A program made the translations under genes and the position numbers. A stretch of DNA of 64,000 nucleotides from positions 558,001 through 622,000 of the forward strand of contig NZ_WWFG01000002.1 in assembly GCF_026127265.1 (NCBI RefSeq), given 5' to 3'. Positions 1 through 9,292 of this stretch are shown piece after piece (the stretch's first letter is position 1; every line of letters starts with the position of its first letter). Source of the DNA: Nostoc sp. KVJ3 (GTDB lineage: Bacteria; Cyanobacteriota; Cyanobacteriia; Cyanobacteriales; Nostocaceae). The notes under the pieces were generated by a model. It ran no database searches and was not told the DNA's origin. It saw only the letters and a program-made list of their open reading frames with translations.

Positions 1-12
1 TCTCCGCTTCGG

Positions 13-170
13 CTACGGTGTACACACAAGTCGAATTACCCCCCTTAATCCCCCCTTATAAAGGGGGGAAACCGGAAAATCTTGTTCCCTCCCCAATACA
101 TACGGGGAGGGTTAGGGTGGGGTAAAACCTTGGGTTTTTCAGCTATTTCAGACTTGTGTGTACACCGTAG
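13..170. mobile_element. MITE-like element D, 158 bp
   Basis: The element is bounded by a perfect 20-bp terminal inverted repeat: CTACGGTGTACACACAAGTC at 13-32 and its reverse complement at 151-170. The 11-bp sequence CTCCGCTTCGG stands directly outside both ends (2-12 and 171-181), as a target-site duplication would. The interior carries C-runs and G-runs (about 40-68 and 97-122) that could pair and that resemble the core of element family C. There is no coding capacity, so it would need a transposase supplied in trans. Boundaries are seen directly; mobility is inferred. Confidence 0.65.
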
Positions 171-198
171 CTCCGCTTCGGGGAGAGTCTTTAAGTCT

Positions 199-386
199 GG
201 GAGCATCCCAATGCAAGCAAATTTACCAAGATGATAAGTTGTCATTGCGAATGGAGCAAAGCGGAATGAAGCATAAGTCCTTCGGACACGCTTCGCGAAC
301 GCAAAGTACAGATGTTGCGATTGCTTCGCTTCACTACGTTACGCTCGCAATGACAATCCATGTTTTTACACATTTGGGATGCTCCC
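199..386. mobile_element. MITE-like element A, copy 1, 188 bp
   Basis: The ends are GGGAGCATCCCA (199-210) and its reverse complement (375-386). The 8-bp sequence TTAAGTCT lies immediately outside both ends (191-198 and 387-394), a perfect target-site duplication. The interior holds the GTCATTGCGA...CGCAATGAC palindromic module common in Nostoc. A second, nearly identical copy lies at 31515-31701. The element does not encode a protein. Confidence 0.8.
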
Positions 387-650
387 TTAAGTCTTGCTCC
401 CCTTCCGACACTCGTGCCGCCATGCGAACGTAGGGAAGGCGCTGGGGGTTAGGTTTGAGAGAAAGTTGCACACCGCGTAGACTTACGCACGGACAGATTT
501 TACGTCATTACGAGCAAAGCTTTCGTGGAGCATCTCCAAGAGTTGTAATCGCACAGGCTTAGTTTGTCCTCACGAGTACATAAGTCCTAATTTAAATTAA
601 ACTCTTGTAAAGAGTAAAATATGTCACTTAAAATTGTCAAGCTGTATTGC
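387..650. other. Intergenic, degenerate repeats only
   Basis: No convincing gene is seen here. The stretch 475-590 contains decayed pieces of the Nostoc repeat (a GTCATTACG-like segment, and ACTTACGC / TAAGTCCT ends), consistent with an old repeat insertion downstream of the MCE gene, which ends at 651 on the minus strand. Confidence 0.5.
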
Positions 651-2090
651 TTATTTTCCTGTCTCCAGTTGCTCCCGTTGCTTACCATACTCCCGCAATT
701 GTTTCAACAAAACTTCTTGAGATGAATTAGGAATAGACGGAGTGGGGTTTGGTTCAAGGTTCGTGTCAATACTTTCAAAATTAGCAGGTAAGGGATTAAC
801 TATATAGACGGGTAGCGACTTCTCATTAGACATCGCCTGTTTAGTTGGTGTTGGCGGAGGAATTAGATTGTTTGGTTTTCTCACAGCAGCTTTTACCGAA
901 TCTAGAGTAGTAGCAACTTGCACCTGTTGTTGCATCTCTTGTGTAGAAGAGACTAAACCACTTAAACCATTCACCAATTGCCGTAAATTTTTGCGGAATT
1001 TAGGATCGCCTGTCAATTCATCTAAATCAGATGTAATTTTTTGGGTATTTTCAAAGGTGACTCTTGCTGAATCTAAAGTTTGTTGCAGCAGCACTGCATT
1101 CTTAGGATCGTTTAAAGTTTTAGAAGCATCGCGTAAATTAGCTGAAGCTTGGGCTGCATTTGCTGAAAGAGTTTCTAAATTGTTGAGTAATTCTCCTTTA
1201 GTCAATCGATTGACAGATGGTGATAGGCTACTGACTGTAACACGTAGTTGGTTGCTGGTTTCCGTGATATTATTTAAAGCGCCAACTAGTGAAGAACGAT
1301 TTGTTGTTAACAGATTATCCAGATTGGTGAGTAAATTATTTGCTTGAGTTGCAGTTGTACCGAATTTATTTAGTGTTTGACTCGCCGATGTATTAAGTTG
1401 GTTTGTCGCTCGTTGTACTGAATTAGCTGTAGCAGAAAATGTATTTAGTTGTTGTCGCAAGCTTTTGGTCAAACCTTGTAAATCCTGACTTAGCTCAGTA
1501 AAACTAGATGCTGCGCCTGTGGTACTTTCCAAAACCCTATTGACATTTCTATAAAATTTGGGGTCATTGTATGCAGAGGCTAGCTCAGTTGAACTGCGAA
1601 TTAGATCGTCAACACTGATACCAATCTGACCTTTTAACCGAGAACCATTACAGACAATCAGGCTGGTATCACAACTTCTATCTAGGGGTTTAGCAAGTAC
1701 AATTCCATTAGGTAAGGTTGTTTTTGGCGTAATGTCGATAATACTTTCGCTAATTAATCCACTTTGATTAGCTTCCACCACTACATTCCGGGGGATAATT
1801 AGATCGCTTTGGGCTATTTCAATCTCTATATCAATGGCATTAGCTTTTGGTAGAACTTGGGAAATAGTTCCTACTTTAACACCTCGATAGCGAACTACTG
1901 CCCCTTTCTGCATTCCGCCAGCGTTAGCAAATTCTACAATAATTTTGTATGAACGGCCAGCAGCAGTAAATCTATTTAACCACAGAAAGAGTAACCCAAA
2001 TACTCCTATTCCTAACAGAAGTAGCAACCCCACAGAGCCTTCTCTAAATGTTCGCCCAGAAGCGAAGCGGCTTGTCATAAGACCTCGCAT
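651..2090 (-). CDS. MCE/MlaD-family lipid-transport substrate-binding protein
   Basis: A 479-aa protein with one N-terminal membrane helix (roughly residues 18-40, GLLLLLGIGVFGLLFLWL) followed by an MCE domain (about 50-125; GAVVRYRGVKVG is typical of the family) and a long helical/coiled C-terminal region rich in Gln, Asn, Ser and Thr, ending in a Pro-rich tail. MCE proteins bind lipid in the periplasm and feed an ABC transporter (Mla/TGD type). The ATPase gene lies just upstream on the same strand. I chose the ATG at 2090 because GGAGG sits about 8 nt before it; an in-frame upstream ATG at 2147 lacks such a site. No MlaE-like permease gene is adjacent, so the permease is probably encoded elsewhere. 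Confidence 0.85.
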   Translation of the reverse strand: MRGLMTSRFASGRTFREGSVGLLLLLGIGVFGLLFLWLNRFTAAGRSYKIIVEFANAGGMQKGAVVRYRGVKVGTISQVLPKANAIDIEIEIAQSDLIIPRNVVVEANQSGLISESIIDITPKTTLPNGIVLAKPLDRSCDTSLIVCNGSRLKGQIGISVDDLIRSSTELASAYNDPKFYRNVNRVLESTTGAASSFTELSQDLQGLTKSLRQQLNTFSATANSVQRATNQLNTSASQTLNKFGTTATQANNLLTNLDNLLTTNRSSLVGALNNITETSNQLRVTVSSLSPSVNRLTKGELLNNLETLSANAAQASANLRDASKTLNDPKNAVLLQQTLDSARVTFENTQKITSDLDELTGDPKFRKNLRQLVNGLSGLVSSTQEMQQQVQVATTLDSVKAAVRKPNNLIPPPTPTKQAMSNEKSLPVYIVNPLPANFESIDTNLEPNPTPSIPNSSQEVLLKQLREYGKQREQLETGK

Positions 2091-2207
2091 TTTTTTGCCT
2101 CCACCAACAACCAAATTATGAGTTAAAAGTGAGGAGTAGGGACGCAATTAATCGCGTCTGTACAAGAATTAGAAGTTGAATTTAATTCTCGCTCTTTATT
2201 CTTAACA

Positions 2208-2298
2208 AGGACTTAGGCAAACAATAGCTTAAACCGTTATTTTAGTGTAGGAGCAATTTATGAATTTCCCTTACAACTTTTATTTTTGGGTAAGTCCT
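2208..2298. repeat. Degenerate inverted repeat, AGGACTTA ends
   Basis: AGGACTTAGGC (2208-2218) faces GTAAGTCCT (2290-2298), giving a 91-bp inverted-repeat unit between the two Mla-type genes. A similar unit with AGGACTTAC ends is at 57968-58045. A short palindromic ATTAATCGCGTCTG module is also present at about 2146-2161, between the MCE start and this repeat. Confidence 0.4.
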
Positions 2299-2342
2299 AT
2301 TGACTCCTCACTTTTAACTCCTAACTTCTCACTTTTAACTTT

Positions 2343-3125
2343 CTAGCCAACGACTTTAATCGGCCCTTGCACACTACCACTAATAAATTGTTTGATCAAC
2401 GGATTTTCTGTGTTGTATATTTCACCAACTGTACCCTGCCACTGCACTTTACCTTCATAGAGAAATATAAGTCTATCAGTTGTACGGTGGATAGTACTAT
2501 CTTGGTGGGTAACAACGGCATAGGTACTACAAACTCCATGTAAACATTGCAAATGGCGGATTAAATCTTCGATTACTGTTGAGGCAATAGGATCGAGTCC
2601 GGCTGTCGGTTCGTCGTATAGTAGAACTTCTGGGCTTTCTGAGGGATTATCGGGGTTAGACATAATCGCACGGGCAAAACTTACCCGTTTTCGCATTCCC
2701 CCCGAAAGTTCGGCTGGGTAAAGGTTGCCTACTTCTGGCAAACCTACCATCTCCAATTTTTCTTTTACCAAATCTCGAATTCGCGATCGCTGTAGCTTTG
2801 AATTTTGATAAAGTAAAAATCCCACATTCTCCTCCACCGTCAGCGAATCAAATAGCGCCGCCTGCTGAAACACCATACCAATGCCAACCTGCTGGCCACC
2901 ATCCTCAATCAAACCCTCTCGCCGTACTCCTTGTACATAAATCTCTCCTTCATCAACAGCAAGTAACCCCGCGATTACCCGTAAGATTGTTGATTTACCA
3001 GTACCCGATGGGCCAATAATCCCTAGTGCTTCTCCGCGGTAAATGCTTAAGTCTACATTATCTAGAACTTTATGGCTACCAAAGGACTTAGAAACACCTT
3101 TCAGTTCAATCAATGGTTCAGTCAT
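2343..3125 (-). CDS. ABC transporter ATP-binding protein, MlaF-like
   Basis: A 260-aa complete ABC ATPase: Walker A GPSGTGKST (about residues 38-46), signature LSGGMRKR, Walker B VLLYDEPTAGLDP, and a switch His in VVTHQDS. The C-terminal extension is typical of MlaF/TTG2A-type ATPases that drive lipid trafficking with MCE proteins. It is followed after about 250 bp by the MCE gene on the same strand, supporting one lipid-transport unit at the inner membrane. The permease is not in the neighbourhood. The start ATG at 3125 gives the usual family length. Confidence 0.88.
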   Translation of the reverse strand: MTEPLIELKGVSKSFGSHKVLDNVDLSIYRGEALGIIGPSGTGKSTILRVIAGLLAVDEGEIYVQGVRREGLIEDGGQQVGIGMVFQQAALFDSLTVEENVGFLLYQNSKLQRSRIRDLVKEKLEMVGLPEVGNLYPAELSGGMRKRVSFARAIMSNPDNPSESPEVLLYDEPTAGLDPIASTVIEDLIRHLQCLHGVCSTYAVVTHQDSTIHRTTDRLIFLYEGKVQWQGTVGEIYNTENPLIKQFISGSVQGPIKVVG

Positions 3126-3470
3126 TAGTTATTTAGTCATTAGTCATTGCTAAACCAGTGCCTTGGGCAGGGTTCACCAATTTGTACCCTTGCAAGGAAG
3201 CAGCCCAATAGTGATGTCATAGTTATTGGTAGGGCATTGTATAGTACATTATAAGTATATGATTAGCATTCTAATTAGCAAACTCTATTTTTCTAGCATA
3301 ATATTTAGTTATTTGCTTTATTTGCGATCTTTAACCTTCCAAAATCGCCTCAACCCAAGGCTGACGAAGATACCGTAGTAATTTAACATCTCAGTAGATG
3401 GAAACTAAGACCCCAGTTTTCTCTAGACATCATTAAAGTAATTTATTTAACAGTATAAATATACTAAATG

Positions 3471-3625
3471 CAATACGGTTCGGTTAAGGTTTTTTGATGG
3501 AAATTCTAGAGCGTAAAGATGCGATGATTCATCACAAAGACGCGATAAATCGCCGTCAAGACGAAAAAATGATTATTGTAGAGACGGCGATTCATCGCGT
3601 CTCTTGCCTTAAGTGAATAGTATTG
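3471..3625. mobile_element. MITE-like element E, copy 1, 155 bp
   Basis: The left end CAATACGGTTCGGTTAAG (3471-3488) and the right end (3608-3625) form an imperfect terminal inverted repeat. The interior contains the GACGCGATAAATCG / GCGATTCATCGCGTC palindromes. A second copy in opposite orientation is at 45722-45874. The element lies in the 712-bp gap 3126-3837, in which I see no gene; the rest of the gap is AT-rich and may hold the promoters of the divergent flanking genes. Confidence 0.65.
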
Positions 3626-3837
3626 ATACTAAATGAGCTTATAAATATTCCAAGTAAAGCTACAAACACGAAAACTAATTAATATTCTAATGCAAAATAT
3701 AGGAATTTCATTTAATTAACAGAGTCATTAGATAACTTAATAAGTTAGTCATATCTACCGTTAATCTGGGAGTTGGCAGTTGCCCAAAATATTTATTAAT
3801 ATTGTAAAAATTACTGTTAAAAATCAAAATAGAAATT

Positions 3838-4887
3838 ATGAGTAGAAACTTAGAACAGTTTGCAAGCGATAATTCCTCTGGCATTTGTCCAGAAGCGCTT
3901 GAATATATGATTAGGGCCAATCAAGGTAGTGTACCAGCTTATGGAAATGATGAATGGACTCAAAAAGCCGCAGATTATTTTCGGGAACTCTTTGAAATTG
4001 ATTGCGAAGTATTTTTTACCTTTAATGGGACGGCTGCAAATTCTTTATCTTTAGCTGCTCTTTGTCAGTCATATCACAGCGTCATTTGTCATGAAACATC
4101 TCACATAGAAACAGATGAATGTGGCGCACCTGAATTTGCATCTAATGGCTCTAAACTTTTACTAGCTCAAGGTAAAAATGGCAAGTTAACATCAGAAGCT
4201 ATAGAAGCAGTTGTTACTAGACGCACTGATATTCATTATCCCAAACCTAAAGTTATTAGTATTACACAATCAACTGAATTAGGGACTTTATATTCTATTG
4301 AAGAACTTCTACAAATTAAAGAAGTAGCAAAAAAGTATAACTTAAAGATTCACATGGATGGCGCTCGTTTTGCAAATGCAGTTGCCGCTATGAATAAAGG
4401 CCCTGCTGAAATTACTTGGAAAAGTGGAGTGGATGTGTTGTGCTTTTGTGGTACAAAGAATGGAATGGCATTAGGTGAAGCCATTATTTTCTTCAACAAA
4501 GAGTTAGCAGAAGATTTTGATTATCGATGCAAGCAAGCAGGGCAGCTAGCCTCAAAAATGCGGTTTATTTCTGCTCCTTGGTTGGGTTTATTGGAGACTG
4601 GTGCTTGGCTAAAGAATGCCAGACATGCTAATCAATGTGCTGAATACTTAGAAAATCAACTATTAAATATAGAAGGTGTTGAGTTGATGTTTCCTAGAGA
4701 AGCCAACGCTGTATTTGTTAAATTACCTGAACAAGTAATTCACAGTTTAAAAGCAAATAACTGGCAGTTTTATACATTTATCGGTGTAGGAGGAGTACGT
4801 TTTATGTGTTCTTGGAACACTACTCAATCAAGGATTGATGAATTGATTGATGATATAAAAAAAGCAACCTATAGATATCCTATCTAA
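3838..4887 (+). CDS. Low-specificity L-threonine aldolase
   Basis: A 349-aa fold-type I PLP enzyme predicted to cleave L-threonine or allo-threonine to glycine and acetaldehyde in the cytosol. Evidence: the SGICPEA and PAYGNDEWT N-terminal motifs, HMDGARFANA with the PLP-contacting Asp174, and the Schiff-base lysine in CGTKNG (Lys207). Length matches bacterial threonine aldolases. It starts at ATG 3838 in an AT-rich context without an obvious Shine-Dalgarno sequence. It appears monocistronic. Confidence 0.9.
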   Translation: MSRNLEQFASDNSSGICPEALEYMIRANQGSVPAYGNDEWTQKAADYFRELFEIDCEVFFTFNGTAANSLSLAALCQSYHSVICHETSHIETDECGAPEFASNGSKLLLAQGKNGKLTSEAIEAVVTRRTDIHYPKPKVISITQSTELGTLYSIEELLQIKEVAKKYNLKIHMDGARFANAVAAMNKGPAEITWKSGVDVLCFCGTKNGMALGEAIIFFNKELAEDFDYRCKQAGQLASKMRFISAPWLGLLETGAWLKNARHANQCAEYLENQLLNIEGVELMFPREANAVFVKLPEQVIHSLKANNWQFYTFIGVGGVRFMCSWNTTQSRIDELIDDIKKATYRYPI

Positions 4888-4910
4888 ATTTGTAAAAATT
4901 CACGCTTTTT

Positions 4911-4942
4911 AGATACCCGACTTATTTAAAAGTCGGATATCT
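4911..4942. terminator. Hairpin after threonine aldolase gene
   Basis: The arms AGATACCCGACTT and AAGTCGGATATCT pair at 12 of 13 positions around a 6-nt loop. The hairpin starts 23 nt after the aldolase stop. No T-run follows on either strand, so termination is only a possibility. Confidence 0.4.
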
Positions 4943-4951
4943 AATATCGAT

Positions 4952-5105
4952 TAAGTAGGTAGGCACAAATGAACCTAACTATGTAACGAAAAGTAAAAGC
5001 GGTGAAAACCTTGCGTTCGCGAAGCGTGTCCGAAGGACTTATGCTTCACTCCACTTCGTTGCGTTCGCAATGACATAGTTATAAATTTTCTCACCCACCT
5101 ACTTA
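4952..5105. mobile_element. MITE-like element B, divergent copy
   Basis: The ends are TAAGTAGGT...and ...ACCTACTTA, with the inner arm TAACTATG repeated inverted on the other side. The core is the reverse orientation of the Nostoc CATTGCGA module with a TCCGAAGGACTTATGCTTC insert. It is a member of the TAAGTA-ended family found also at 8796, 11845, 36068 and 43150. Confidence 0.5.
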
Positions 5106-5144
5106 GCTCTGAATATAATTGTGAAAAACCAGACTTGATAGATA

Positions 5145-5567
5145 TTACTTCGCATGAAACTTCAATTGCACTTTTGATTGCTGCCACAATCCCAGATGCT
5201 TATTTTTAGCATTAGCTTCTGCAATTAAAAATTGAGTTTTGCTCTCGTAGCAATTTTGTAAAGATTCTCGGTCAACGACAGCATTACCTGACTCTACCAA
5301 AAGGAGATTTACTGACCGATTATCCACAAAAACTTCTCCAACTGTACGACCACTTTCGAGTTGTTCTGTACTTCTAATCACGACAGGAGTTTTAGGTGGT
5401 AGTAACTGTTTTAACTTTTGTGTTGATGCTAAAGCCTTTGGTACATTAATACACGCTAGCTTGACTGGAATTGTTTGTCCGGTATTATCTTTAACCAAAA
5501 TGGTGTTCCCATCGGTAACACCAACTACTGTAGCTAGCACTAACATTAGTTCAAGTAATTCCATCAT
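5145..5567 (-). CDS. Staphylococcal-nuclease-like protein, probably inactive
   Basis: A 140-aa protein with a short hydrophobic N-terminus (ELMLVLATVVGV) followed by an SNase-like OB-fold: VVGVTDGNTILV, PVKLACINVP, ESGRTVGEVFVDN and a closing KHLGLWQQ. Active family members carry Arg and Asp/Glu in the VRLxGIDxPE stretch; here it reads VKLACINVPKA, so those charged catalytic or calcium-binding residues are missing. A binding rather than cutting role is possible. The fold assignment is fairly good; function is unknown. Confidence 0.6.
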   Translation of the reverse strand: MMELLELMLVLATVVGVTDGNTILVKDNTGQTIPVKLACINVPKALASTQKLKQLLPPKTPVVIRSTEQLESGRTVGEVFVDNRSVNLLLVESGNAVVDRESLQNCYESKTQFLIAEANAKNKHLGLWQQSKVQLKFHAK

Positions 5568-5649
5568 TTTCTATGTAAGAATTTATGTATGAACATAATG
5601 TTATTGCAGTCCTTAAGTTGCTAGTGTGATTTGACTCACAAAAGACTAT

Positions 5650-6213
5650 TTACTTAATAAATGCTTTGTAATCTTCAATTAACTTTGCCAAGCGGGAAGC
5701 TAGAAACGGACTTGCATCCTGCAAAGTTTCATAAATCTGAATAGCTTCTTCTCGATATCGAATAATTTTATCTTGAGTCCAATAATCTGGTGGTGCTTGG
5801 AGGTTACTGATTCTATCTGCTAATTTTACCATCCATATTTCTTGAGGTTGCTTTTTTATTCTTTGCAAACTATCTACCATTTGGAGATGTTTAGCTAAAG
5901 TTTTATCTTTGGTTAGTGCAAGTACACCATTAGCTACTGATTCACCAAAGTCTGTTTTTATTTCTTCAAATGTTGTGTTGGTATCTTCAATTGTGTCATG
6001 TAAAATAGCACATTGAATAGCAAGATTTCCATTATGTTCCGTTTCTATACTTAGGGCTGCAATTACTTCCATACTTACAAAACTCAAATGCATCAGGTAA
6101 GGTATTTCTGAACCTGGAATTGTTTGACCTTGATGTGCGTATGCTGCTTTTTTTAAAGCTTTAATATAAGTTTCTTGTGACCAGTTTTTTGGGCTGAGTT
6201 GATATTTTTTCAT
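5650..6213 (-). CDS. HD-domain hydrolase, SpoT/MESH1-like
   Basis: A 187-aa single-domain protein matching the hydrolase half of RelA/SpoT enzymes: AAYAHQGQ near residue 27, then ILHDTIEDTN (the metal-binding HD and following ED), then LADRISNLQ. Stand-alone versions hydrolyse (p)ppGpp or related nucleotides; the substrate here is not shown by sequence. There is no synthetase, TGS or ACT domain. It is probably transcribed alone, since about 80-bp gaps separate it from same-strand neighbours. Confidence 0.75.
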   Translation of the reverse strand: MKKYQLSPKNWSQETYIKALKKAAYAHQGQTIPGSEIPYLMHLSFVSMEVIAALSIETEHNGNLAIQCAILHDTIEDTNTTFEEIKTDFGESVANGVLALTKDKTLAKHLQMVDSLQRIKKQPQEIWMVKLADRISNLQAPPDYWTQDKIIRYREEAIQIYETLQDASPFLASRLAKLIEDYKAFIK

Positions 6214-6284
6214 TTATATGTCAATTATGTTTATAAATTATGCAATTCTGTCTATAGAAATCTTAAATAAAATCGCCATATCAA

Positions 6285-7562
6285 TTAAAAGCTCAGAAGA
6301 GGAACTATAGGTAATTGAACACTCACAGTAGTGCCTGTTAAGGGGTCAGAAGAAATTAACAGTTCCCCATTATGAGCATTGACGATGCGTTTAGTAATAG
6401 CAAGCCCTAGCCCAGTGCCACAAGGTTTTGTGGAGAAAAATGGCTGAGAAAGCTTGGCGATAAATTCTGATGGAATTGACTCACCGCCATTGTGGACATT
6501 AATATAGACTTTATTTATATGGGAACAATCTACTTTCCATTTAACGATATCTCCTACCGCAATTGCCTCGCAAGCATTACGAAGAATGTTGATAAATACT
6601 TGTTTAAGTTTGTCTTTATCTCCCAAAATTTTTACCGTAGGCAATGCCGGAATAAATTCAATTTGTCGTTCCAGAGCTTCTGGCATTTCACGAATGCATA
6701 CCAGCAACTCACGAATGAATTCATTCACATCTAATTCACAAAGGTTCAACACCTGGGGCTTGGCGTAGAGCAAAATTTCACTTAGCAGACGTTCTAAACG
6801 ACTAGCTTCGCTCAGTGCTAATGCTAATCGCTCTTGAGCAGATTCAGCCAGAATGGTTTTTTGGAAATACTTTAATCCCATAATCATTGTAGTCAAGGGA
6901 TTACGAATTTCATGCACAATAATAGCAGCAAATTCACCAATTGCTGCTAGTCGTTCCTGTTCTAAAAGCTTGGCTTGGGCTGCTTGTAATTCTACGGTGC
7001 GTTTTTCTACCTCAGCTTCCAAAATATGATTAAATTGACACTGTTGCTGGTAAAGATGATAGTTGTCAATTGCTGTTGCCGCTCGTTCAGCAAACAATTC
7101 CACAATTTGGATATCTTCTTTTGTAAAATCACGTGGCTGATGATTAAAAGAACAGATAGTACCAATCACTTTATTCTCAGCAGTCCTCAATGGTATCCCT
7201 AAATATGCACAATAACCTTCTGGAGCTTGTCCATATTCTGGGTATTTTCGAGCATCTTTTACAGCTAATGATTGACCCATTTGGATAACAGTACCAGTTA
7301 GTAAACCATGTAGTGAATAAATATGTTCGCCCTCGCCCATTTCGAGACTACTCGCTAGAACAGTTTCAAATCCCTCTTCGCAAAAAGTAACAACTGTCCA
7401 ATCAACTCTAATAAGTTCGCTGACTCCACAGGCAATATTGTGCAAATAGCTACCTAGTTCGCCAGTCCGATAGTTTAAAGAAGATAAACGTACTATAATT
7501 TGCCGCTCACGCTGCCAGGTTTGGTTGTGCAACAATATTTCTTCATCACTGGTTTTGCTCAT
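6285..7562 (-). CDS. GAF-domain sensor histidine kinase
   Basis: A 425-aa soluble kinase. A GAF domain (about 25-170) with a GYCAYLGIPL stretch is followed by a coiled linker (about 175-205), a HisKA dimerisation helix with phospho-acceptor His217 in VHEIRNPL, and a HATPase domain with N-box NILRNACEAI and G-box CGTGLGLAI. There are no membrane helices and no receiver, so it senses a cytosolic signal or partner. No response-regulator gene is next to it (orphan kinase). Confidence 0.88.
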   Translation of the reverse strand: MSKTSDEEILLHNQTWQRERQIIVRLSSLNYRTGELGSYLHNIACGVSELIRVDWTVVTFCEEGFETVLASSLEMGEGEHIYSLHGLLTGTVIQMGQSLAVKDARKYPEYGQAPEGYCAYLGIPLRTAENKVIGTICSFNHQPRDFTKEDIQIVELFAERAATAIDNYHLYQQQCQFNHILEAEVEKRTVELQAAQAKLLEQERLAAIGEFAAIIVHEIRNPLTTMIMGLKYFQKTILAESAQERLALALSEASRLERLLSEILLYAKPQVLNLCELDVNEFIRELLVCIREMPEALERQIEFIPALPTVKILGDKDKLKQVFINILRNACEAIAVGDIVKWKVDCSHINKVYINVHNGGESIPSEFIAKLSQPFFSTKPCGTGLGLAITKRIVNAHNGELLISSDPLTGTTVSVQLPIVPLLSF

Positions 7563-7923
7563 GGATGCCTATTGCATGGGTTATAAAAATAATTTCAAAA
7601 ATCGACTGGATAGTTATTTGGGCTAGGCTGTACTAGTTTCATAGAAAAATTTTACTAGAGAGATATGCTATTTGTATACAATAAGCTGATGAATTTTGGC
7701 TTGATTAAATGGAAATTTATACAAAAATTAGATAAACAAGAATAAGTGGTGTCAATGTTGCTAGCTGCTTCTAAATATGGTCTTAAAATTATTCCGCCGT
7801 CGGCTGTATCTTCGGAGGTATCAGCTAATATAATTAAAAGCGATCGCAGTTAGATACCAAGCAATAGTGTAGGAATAGTGCTGGACTGTCTAAGAGGAGC
7901 GATCGCTAACTAAACGAATCAAC
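7563..7923. other. Intergenic 361 bp
   Basis: No gene is seen. It contains two HIP1-type octamers or partial sites (AGCGATCGC near 7840 and 7900) and AT-rich sequence that probably carries the promoter of the GAF kinase. Confidence 0.4.
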
Positions 7924-8703
7924 CTAAACCCAAAGTTGAGCAAAACGTTCAGCCGTCCATCCGACAATATCTGATACCTGCCCATCACCAATTTCTACGA
8001 TCCGCTTAGTGCCGTCTCTACGTTCTATTACATCCACAGAAAAGAATTGACTTCCAATGCGCTTTGCACACTCTTCAACAATGTCTGGCACTTCTTCATC
8101 TTGTAAAGCGGCAAAAGGTTTACCAGACACAACAAAATAACGTTTCTCTGTTTCGGGTACAAAATCTTCAATCCGCCGCACACAAATACCTCCTTCAATA
8201 CTGCCCCGAAACTTCTGCATTTCAGATATCACTGTTGCGATTTCTGAAGGTTTATCAATTATGGAACCAACTGAAGTTTTGAGAGACTTAACGTAATCTT
8301 TGATAAAAAGTTTGTTCCAGCCAAGTTTGTTCAACTCACTCTCTAAATCATCATTGATAGAATAGAATTTAGTCTCTGGAGTTAAATCGGCAATCAAAGG
8401 ATACCAGTTTGGAAGATAGTGTGTGGCTAGATACTCAACTTTAGAAGTCAAGACGCTTGCCCCCGTACTCTCCACGAGACTAACCAATAACTCATAATCA
8501 GAGGGTGAAAGCATCCAACCCCGGTAGACAACTTTTGAACCTGGATATGGGATTGGAATAATCTTTGATGAACCAGATGCCAGCAACTCTAAAGAAACAA
8601 CAGAAGTTACAAACCCTGCATCTTCCATAGAAGCAACTTGTTCTAGGTATGCTGCATCCGCTTTCTTTGGATTAAAGTAGTCACTAGGAAAAAGAAATCT
8701 CAC
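7924..8703 (-). CDS. ATP-grasp domain protein (DUF4343-like)
   Basis: A 259-aa protein. The C-terminal half looks like an ATP-grasp fold: KLFIKDYVKS, EGGICVRRIEDF (nucleotide-binding strand), FFSVDVIERRDG and KRIVEIGDGQVSD with acidic metal-binding residues. The N-terminal region begins MRFLFPSDYFNPKK, like small orphan ATP-grasp proteins of unknown substrate. Such enzymes ligate a carboxylate to an amine or thiol. The gene has no metabolic neighbour that indicates a substrate. Family call moderate, substrate unknown. Confidence 0.65.
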   Translation of the reverse strand: MRFLFPSDYFNPKKADAAYLEQVASMEDAGFVTSVVSLELLASGSSKIIPIPYPGSKVVYRGWMLSPSDYELLVSLVESTGASVLTSKVEYLATHYLPNWYPLIADLTPETKFYSINDDLESELNKLGWNKLFIKDYVKSLKTSVGSIIDKPSEIATVISEMQKFRGSIEGGICVRRIEDFVPETEKRYFVVSGKPFAALQDEEVPDIVEECAKRIGSQFFSVDVIERRDGTKRIVEIGDGQVSDIVGWTAERFAQLWV

Positions 8704-8795
8704 AACACCTCACCTGAATGCACAGCTAACTTATGATTATGTGGAAAATCTCTACATATCCACCCTATTTAAAATGATATCCAAATTTTTCTGTA

Positions 8796-8934
8796 TAAGT
8801 AGTTGGACAAAAATATTTACAGTCATTGCTAGCACAGCGTTGCAATCGCAAGGGTTGGAATTGCTTCATTACGCTTTGCTTTATTCGCAATGACATTGTG
8901 TAATTAATTCTGTTTAGGTACTTATAAGAATCCG
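8796..8934. mobile_element. MITE-like element B, inverted copy, 139 bp
   Basis: The ends TAAGTAGTTGGACA (8796-8809) and ...TACTTA (to 8934) with the inner TAATTAATTCTGTTTAGGTA arm form the family B inverted repeat, in opposite orientation to the copies at 11845, 36068 and 43150. It sits in the 589-bp gap 8704-9292; in the remainder (8935-9292) I see no convincing gene. Confidence 0.6.
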
Positions 8935-9292
8935 ATTTTAATTGTGAAAAAATTAACTAATTTTTATTATTTAGGAGGTGCCAATCCTTGCATTCCAACA
9001 AGAAAACATAGGTAAGAGATACAAAAGTATAAATTTTAAGCTAATTCTCAGCGCAAATTAATTTAATTATTTTAAATTATCCTTAGAGAAGGATTTGCCA
9101 AGTTGAAAGGGTAATGAAATAAAAATATTTAGCGATCTTTTTGGAATGGTTAGCCTTTTCACTGTAGGTATCCAATAGAGGTAAGTTCAAATCAGCTATA
9201 ACTAAAGATGTAGCGGTTGATAATAACTTTACATTTACCAGTCTGATTTTATTGATTGAGCCTTCTCCAACATCTAAAACGCAACCAGAACA

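Noticed and set aside
158..433. 91-codon frame across element A copy 1
   Set aside because: It runs through the repeat element and its inverted ends; the element has no true coding function.
4907..5105. Possible CRISPR-like repeat spacing among the Nostoc repeats
   Set aside because: The repeats are palindromic modules of unequal length without regular spacers, and no cas gene is seen in the window.
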